The translations under genes were made by a program, and so were the position numbers. A DNA stretch of 7,754 bases from Verrucomicrobiota bacterium (GTDB lineage Bacteria > Verrucomicrobiota > Verrucomicrobiia > Opitutales > Opitutaceae). Below the pieces are notes generated by a model. It was not told the DNA's origin, made no database searches, and worked only from the letters and a program-made list of their open reading frames with translations. The DNA is taken from the NCBI GenBank assembly GCA_023457715.1, contig JAEWKR010000123.1, forward strand, positions 1-7,754, given 5' to 3'. Positions 5,146 through 7,754 of this stretch are shown here, piece by piece (within the stretch, counting starts at the first letter, position 1; each line of letters opens with the position of its first letter).

Positions 5146-7341
5146 ATGTCTACCCTCGCTTCCCGCGCGGCCGCTGCCGTGCTCGCATCCGCTCTGCTCG
5201 CGGCGCCGGCCTTCGCCGAGATTGTGCACTTTTTCGATTTCGGAACCACCCCTTTTCCCGGCAGTGCCACCCCGATCGCAGGCGAACTCCGTGGGTCCGC
5301 CCTGCATGATGGCGGCGTGCTGCTGGCGACCAGGACCACCGCGACCACATCCGTCCGCTTCTCGCTCCTCCAGTACAAGAACGGCGCCTTGACCGTGGCG
5401 CTGAACGAGAGCGGAGGCTTTCCTGGCGGCGGCGACATCCAGGGTCTCCAGGTGGCGCCCGCGGGCGACGTCGTCTATGTCGTCCCCAGCCATGCGAGCG
5501 GGGCTTCGACCAGCAATTTCGACGCGCTCGTCCGTTACAGCGGCGGCGCCCCGACGGTTCTGATCGCGAACTCCGACACGATCATGAACAAGGGGTCGCT
5601 GACGCTCACGCGGTTCAGCAGCGCGTCAGGCGCCAATGGCGCTGTGGCCTTCACCGGGGTCATCGGCGCGTTCTCGCACTACATGTTCAAGTATTCAGGG
5701 AATAATCACACCCTGGTCGCGCAGGAAAGTGTCACCGTGATGCCGGGCGCGACGGACAAGTTCGGCTCGATGGCCATTCCCTCATTGTCTCCGGACGGCC
5801 GGGTGTTCTTCTACGGCACGAATGGAAAATCCGGCGCGGCGTTGCGCACGGGTCGTTATGTCGCGCACAACGGTGCGTTGAGCGTGGTCTTCGACAGCGA
5901 AACGACGATGCCGGGCAGCACGGAGAAGTTCAACGGATCAGGGACGACCCGCTTCTTCTTCAGCCCCGACGGGGCGCATGTCGCAGTGGCCGCCACCGGC
6001 GTGGGTTCGCGGCAGGGTCTCTATCGTTTCGAGAGCGGCGCGCTCACCACGCTGATCGACTCCAGTCACGCCACCTATGTGGACTTCGACGCGGAGGACG
6101 ACCACGTGGTCGTGACCAACGACGGCACGGTTTATTTCTACGCCCGGGAGGGCAACCGCAACGATATCGTCCGCGTCCCGCGCGGCGGCGCGCTGGAGAC
6201 CTTCTATCGGGGAGATGCGACCCTGCACAGTCCCTCGCGCCTCTGGCTCGATGGCGCGGACCTGTACTTCAACGCCTTCACCCCCGCGCCCGCCTTCGAG
6301 CGCGTCTTCGTCCGCCGTTCCACCAGCGGGGGCGATCCGGTGGTTGCCCTCAATCTATCGACCCACCCCGCCTTGGCCACGGTGCAGATCAAGTCGTTCG
6401 AAAAGGTGCAGTTCTCCGCCTCGCAGGTGCTGTTCCAGACGTTCGGCTCGGATCTGCTTCTCGCCGACCGGGCCGACCTGGCCGGCAGCGGTGGCGGCAA
6501 CAACCCGGGGGGCGGCGCCAGCTCCGGCCGGCTCGTGAACCTGTCGATCCGGGCCACGGCCGGCACGGGAGCCAACACCCTCATCGTCGGCCTCGGTCTC
6601 GGCGGAGCAAATACGACCGGCAGCAAGAGCCTCCTCGTGCGCGCGTCCGGCCCCACGCTCGGCTCCTATGGGCTCGCCGGCACGCTCCCCGATCCGACGA
6701 TGACCGCCTACCAGGGCCAGGTCGTCATCGACCAGAACGACGATTGGACGGGAACGTTCGACTTCAATGCGGTCGGCGCCTTCCCCTTCATCGGCTCGCC
6801 GACCAAGGAAGCGGCGATCTACCGCACCGACTTCACCAACGGCCTGTACACGATCCACGTCAGCGGCAAGGACGGCACATCCGGCTACGCGCTCGCCGAG
6901 GTCTACGATGCCACGCCGGCCGCGAGCGTCAGCGCCTCCACGCCGCGACTCGTGAATGTCTCCGCCCGCACCTTCGTCGGCACCGACGCGGGCGTCCTGA
7001 TCGCCGGGTTCTCCGTGACCGGCACGACGCCGGCCAAGGTGCTGATCCGCGCGGTCGGACCCACCCTCGGGGCCGCACCGTACAACCTGCCGGGAACGCT
7101 CGCGAACCCGCAGCTCAAGCTCTACCAGGGCCAGACCGTATTGCTGGAGAACGACAACTGGGGCGGCACGGCGGAGATCAAGGCCGCCGCGGCCGGCGTC
7201 TACGCCTTCGACCTCATGAGCGACACCTCTGCCGATGCCGTCATCCTGACGACACTGGAGCCCGGCAACTACACCGCGCAAGTGAGCGGCGCCGGCGGCA
7301 CCACCGGCATCGCGCTGGTGGAAGTGTACGAGGTGCGGTGA
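5146..7341 (+). CDS. Secreted seven-repeat propeller with two C-terminal domains
   Basis: This is a 731-residue exported protein of unknown function. A Sec signal peptide spans residues 1-24, cleaving after AFA. Residues 25-445 contain seven units, about 48-57 residues apart, each with an aromatic/basic strand and a 'GALxxLxxS' strand starting near 77, 131, 183, 238, 293, 343 and 391. These alternate with strands such as LSPDGRVFFYG and FSPDGAHVAVA, consistent with a seven-bladed beta-propeller. MPGATDKF (199-206) and MPGSTEKF (255-262) are paired insert motifs recalling DUF7453-like repeats. A Gly-rich linker (447-461) leads to two homologous domains (462-587, 601-729) sharing RLVN, GPTLG, YQGQ, NDxW and EVY. 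There are no catalytic motifs, PEP-CTERM or membrane anchor. It may be a binding or surface-displayed protein. It diverges from GH3, and a GAACATC array starts 7 nt after its stop. Confidence 0.88.
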   Translation: MSTLASRAAAAVLASALLAAPAFAEIVHFFDFGTTPFPGSATPIAGELRGSALHDGGVLLATRTTATTSVRFSLLQYKNGALTVALNESGGFPGGGDIQGLQVAPAGDVVYVVPSHASGASTSNFDALVRYSGGAPTVLIANSDTIMNKGSLTLTRFSSASGANGAVAFTGVIGAFSHYMFKYSGNNHTLVAQESVTVMPGATDKFGSMAIPSLSPDGRVFFYGTNGKSGAALRTGRYVAHNGALSVVFDSETTMPGSTEKFNGSGTTRFFFSPDGAHVAVAATGVGSRQGLYRFESGALTTLIDSSHATYVDFDAEDDHVVVTNDGTVYFYAREGNRNDIVRVPRGGALETFYRGDATLHSPSRLWLDGADLYFNAFTPAPAFERVFVRRSTSGGDPVVALNLSTHPALATVQIKSFEKVQFSASQVLFQTFGSDLLLADRADLAGSGGGNNPGGGASSGRLVNLSIRATAGTGANTLIVGLGLGGANTTGSKSLLVRASGPTLGSYGLAGTLPDPTMTAYQGQVVIDQNDDWTGTFDFNAVGAFPFIGSPTKEAAIYRTDFTNGLYTIHVSGKDGTSGYALAEVYDATPAASVSASTPRLVNVSARTFVGTDAGVLIAGFSVTGTTPAKVLIRAVGPTLGAAPYNLPGTLANPQLKLYQGQTVLLENDNWGGTAEIKAAAAGVYAFDLMSDTSADAVILTTLEPGNYTAQVSGAGGTTGIALVEVYEVR
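6529..6909 (+). repeat. C-terminal domain repeat 1 of the secreted protein (coding)
   Basis: This segment encodes residues 462-588. Landmarks are RLVN at 462-465, LLVRASGPTLG at 496-506, YQGQ at 522-525, NDDW at 531-534 and ALAEVY at 582-587. It aligns along its length with residues 601-729, separated by a Ser/Ala/Thr/Pro linker. I know of similar tails in Verrucomicrobiota proteins but cannot name a family. Confidence 0.8.
6946..7332 (+). repeat. C-terminal domain repeat 2 of the secreted protein (coding)
   Basis: This segment encodes residues 601-729, with RLVN at 601-604, GPTLG at 638-642, YQGQ at 660-663, NDNW at 669-672 and ALVEVY at 723-728. It ends only two residues before the C-terminus, so the EVY strand closes the protein. 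The copies have diverged well beyond a recent duplication. Confidence 0.8.
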
Positions 7342-7348
7342 GGACGTT

Positions 7349-7380
<32 letters not shown>

Positions 7381-7387
7381 CTTCGCC

Positions 7388-7424
7388 GGCTACTCGAATG
7401 TAGCGAAGAGCGCCAGCGATTCGA
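7388..7424 (+). repeat. Block B: 37-bp dispersed hairpin repeat, right copy
   Basis: This is the counterpart of 43-79. The GCTAC/GTAGC stem (7389-7393 with 7400-7404) is retained and the loop reads TCGAAT. In this copy TCGAAT (7394-7399) can alternatively pair with ATTCGA (7419-7424), giving two mutually exclusive folds. Confidence 0.8.
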
Positions 7425-7437
7425 TGACTTGAAGCTG

Positions 7438-7461
7438 ATCTCAAATCTCAAATCTCAAATC
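7438..7461 (+). repeat. ATCTCAA heptamer array, 3 units
   Basis: Three perfect ATCTCAA units (7438-7444, 7445-7451, 7452-7458) plus ATC are followed by CCCG, as in the left copy. There is one unit fewer than at 92-122, so copy number has changed between the two composites. Confidence 0.85.
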
Positions 7462-7470
7462 CCGCAACGA

Positions 7471-7510
7471 GCCTCTGTGTCCGCGCTCCGTGTCCTCTGT
7501 GGCTACTTCC
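7471..7510 (+). repeat. Block D variant: GCCTCTGTG...CCTCTGTGGCTACTTCC
   Basis: This is a D-type block with the GTGGCTACTTC core but without the GAATCCAGGTT tail, which is replaced by a second GAACATC array. Its two halves (7471-7479 and 7494-7503) are perfectly complementary, in nested order, to 7563-7571 and 7552-7561. Confidence 0.7.
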
Positions 7511-7511
7511 G

Positions 7512-7536
7512 GAACATCGAACATCGAACATCGAAC
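7512..7536 (+). repeat. Second GAACATC array, 3 units plus GAAC
   Basis: Units lie at 7512-7518, 7519-7525 and 7526-7532, followed by GAAC. The array sits in the loop of the inverted D-block pair (7471-7503 and 7552-7571), on the same strand as the array at 7349. Confidence 0.9.
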
Positions 7537-7551
7537 CTGAATACCGATTTT

Positions 7552-7572
7552 GCCACAGAGGTCACAGAGGCC
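7552..7572 (-). repeat. Inverted partial block D
   Basis: GCCACAGAGG (7552-7561) is the exact reverse complement of CCTCTGTGGC at 7494-7503. CACAGAGGC (7563-7571) is that of GCCTCTGTG at 7471-7479. Together they form a nested 9+10-bp stem that encloses the 7512-7536 array. Confidence 0.75.
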
Positions 7573-7650
7573 CAATCAGAGCCGAGCCGGAGGGGGGCGC
7601 TGCGACTGTCTTGGGCGTCACGCAATGGAACAGGTTTGTCCAAGGACTGA
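7573..7650. other. Unassigned spacer
   Basis: These bases separate the inverted D fragment from the last D block. I saw no heptamers and no homology to other parts of the window. A 73-residue open frame (7429-7650) ends here, but its first half is a translation of the repeats, so it is not called. Confidence 0.4.
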
Positions 7651-7710
7651 GCCTCCGTGTCCTCAGTGTCGGAGCTCTGTGCTCTCTGTGGCTACTTTGG
7701 AATCCAGGTT
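7651..7710 (+). repeat. Block D, full right copy
   Basis: The block starts GCCTCCGTGTCCTCA and ends in the 42-nt segment 7669-7710, which matches 180-221 with a single mismatch. It lacks the hairpin insertion of the left copy. After GGAATCCAGGTT it continues into unrelated sequence (7711-7754), where I see no feature. Confidence 0.8.
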
Positions 7711-7754
7711 GGACGCCGATATCAGCCCCAGTATCGCTTTAGTTGCCGGCCTTG

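Noticed and set aside
7429..7650. Small ORF of 73 residues in the right repeat region
   Set aside because: Its first part is the translation of ATCTCAA and GAACATC repeats (SNLKSQI, NIEHRTS); there is no ribosome-binding site and no homology.

Overview
This GC-rich window most resembles a member of the Verrucomicrobiota, probably Opitutaceae. The clues are the intergenic heptamer arrays built on GAACATC, ATCTCAA and AGAAACT, a secreted protein ending in paired 'RLVN...GPTLG...EVY' domains, and carbohydrate-degrading genes. The placement rests on my memory of such genomes, not on a search.

There are four convincing genes. Three lie on the minus strand, listed in transcription order: a GH3 beta-glycosidase (4766-2577), a GH43 arabinofuranosidase/xylosidase-like enzyme (2474-1509), and, beyond an intrinsic terminator at 1459-1484, a Tat-exported metallo-beta-lactamase-fold hydrolase of the methyl-parathion-hydrolase/OPHC2 type (1326-289). 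On the plus strand, divergent from GH3, is a secreted protein (5146-7341). It has seven beta-propeller-like repeats and two copies of a C-terminal domain of about 128 residues. GH3 and GH43 lack signal peptides and form a likely two-gene unit for trimming short plant-type oligosaccharides, such as arabinoxylan fragments, inside the cell. The MBL gene needs its own promoter. No shared pathway between the glycosidases and the propeller protein can be shown.

The unusual content is the non-coding DNA. Both window ends carry the same ordered composite repeat in the same orientation: GAACATC heptamers, a 37-bp hairpin block, ATCTCAA heptamers, then a GCCTCCGTG...GTGGCTAC block. The copies lie about 7.35 kb apart and bracket all four genes. 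The GAACATC arrays begin exactly 7 nt after the stop codons of the two outward-facing terminal genes, in the sense orientation of each. The divergent GH3/propeller intergenic region carries a third heptamer family (AGAAACT-like) as two inverted arrays, one upstream of each gene. So three unrelated sequence families share a strict 7-nt period, and they sit at gene boundaries with consistent polarity.

No rRNA, tRNA, CRISPR array, transposase or phage gene was seen. The many long open frames antisense to the genes are products of high GC content.
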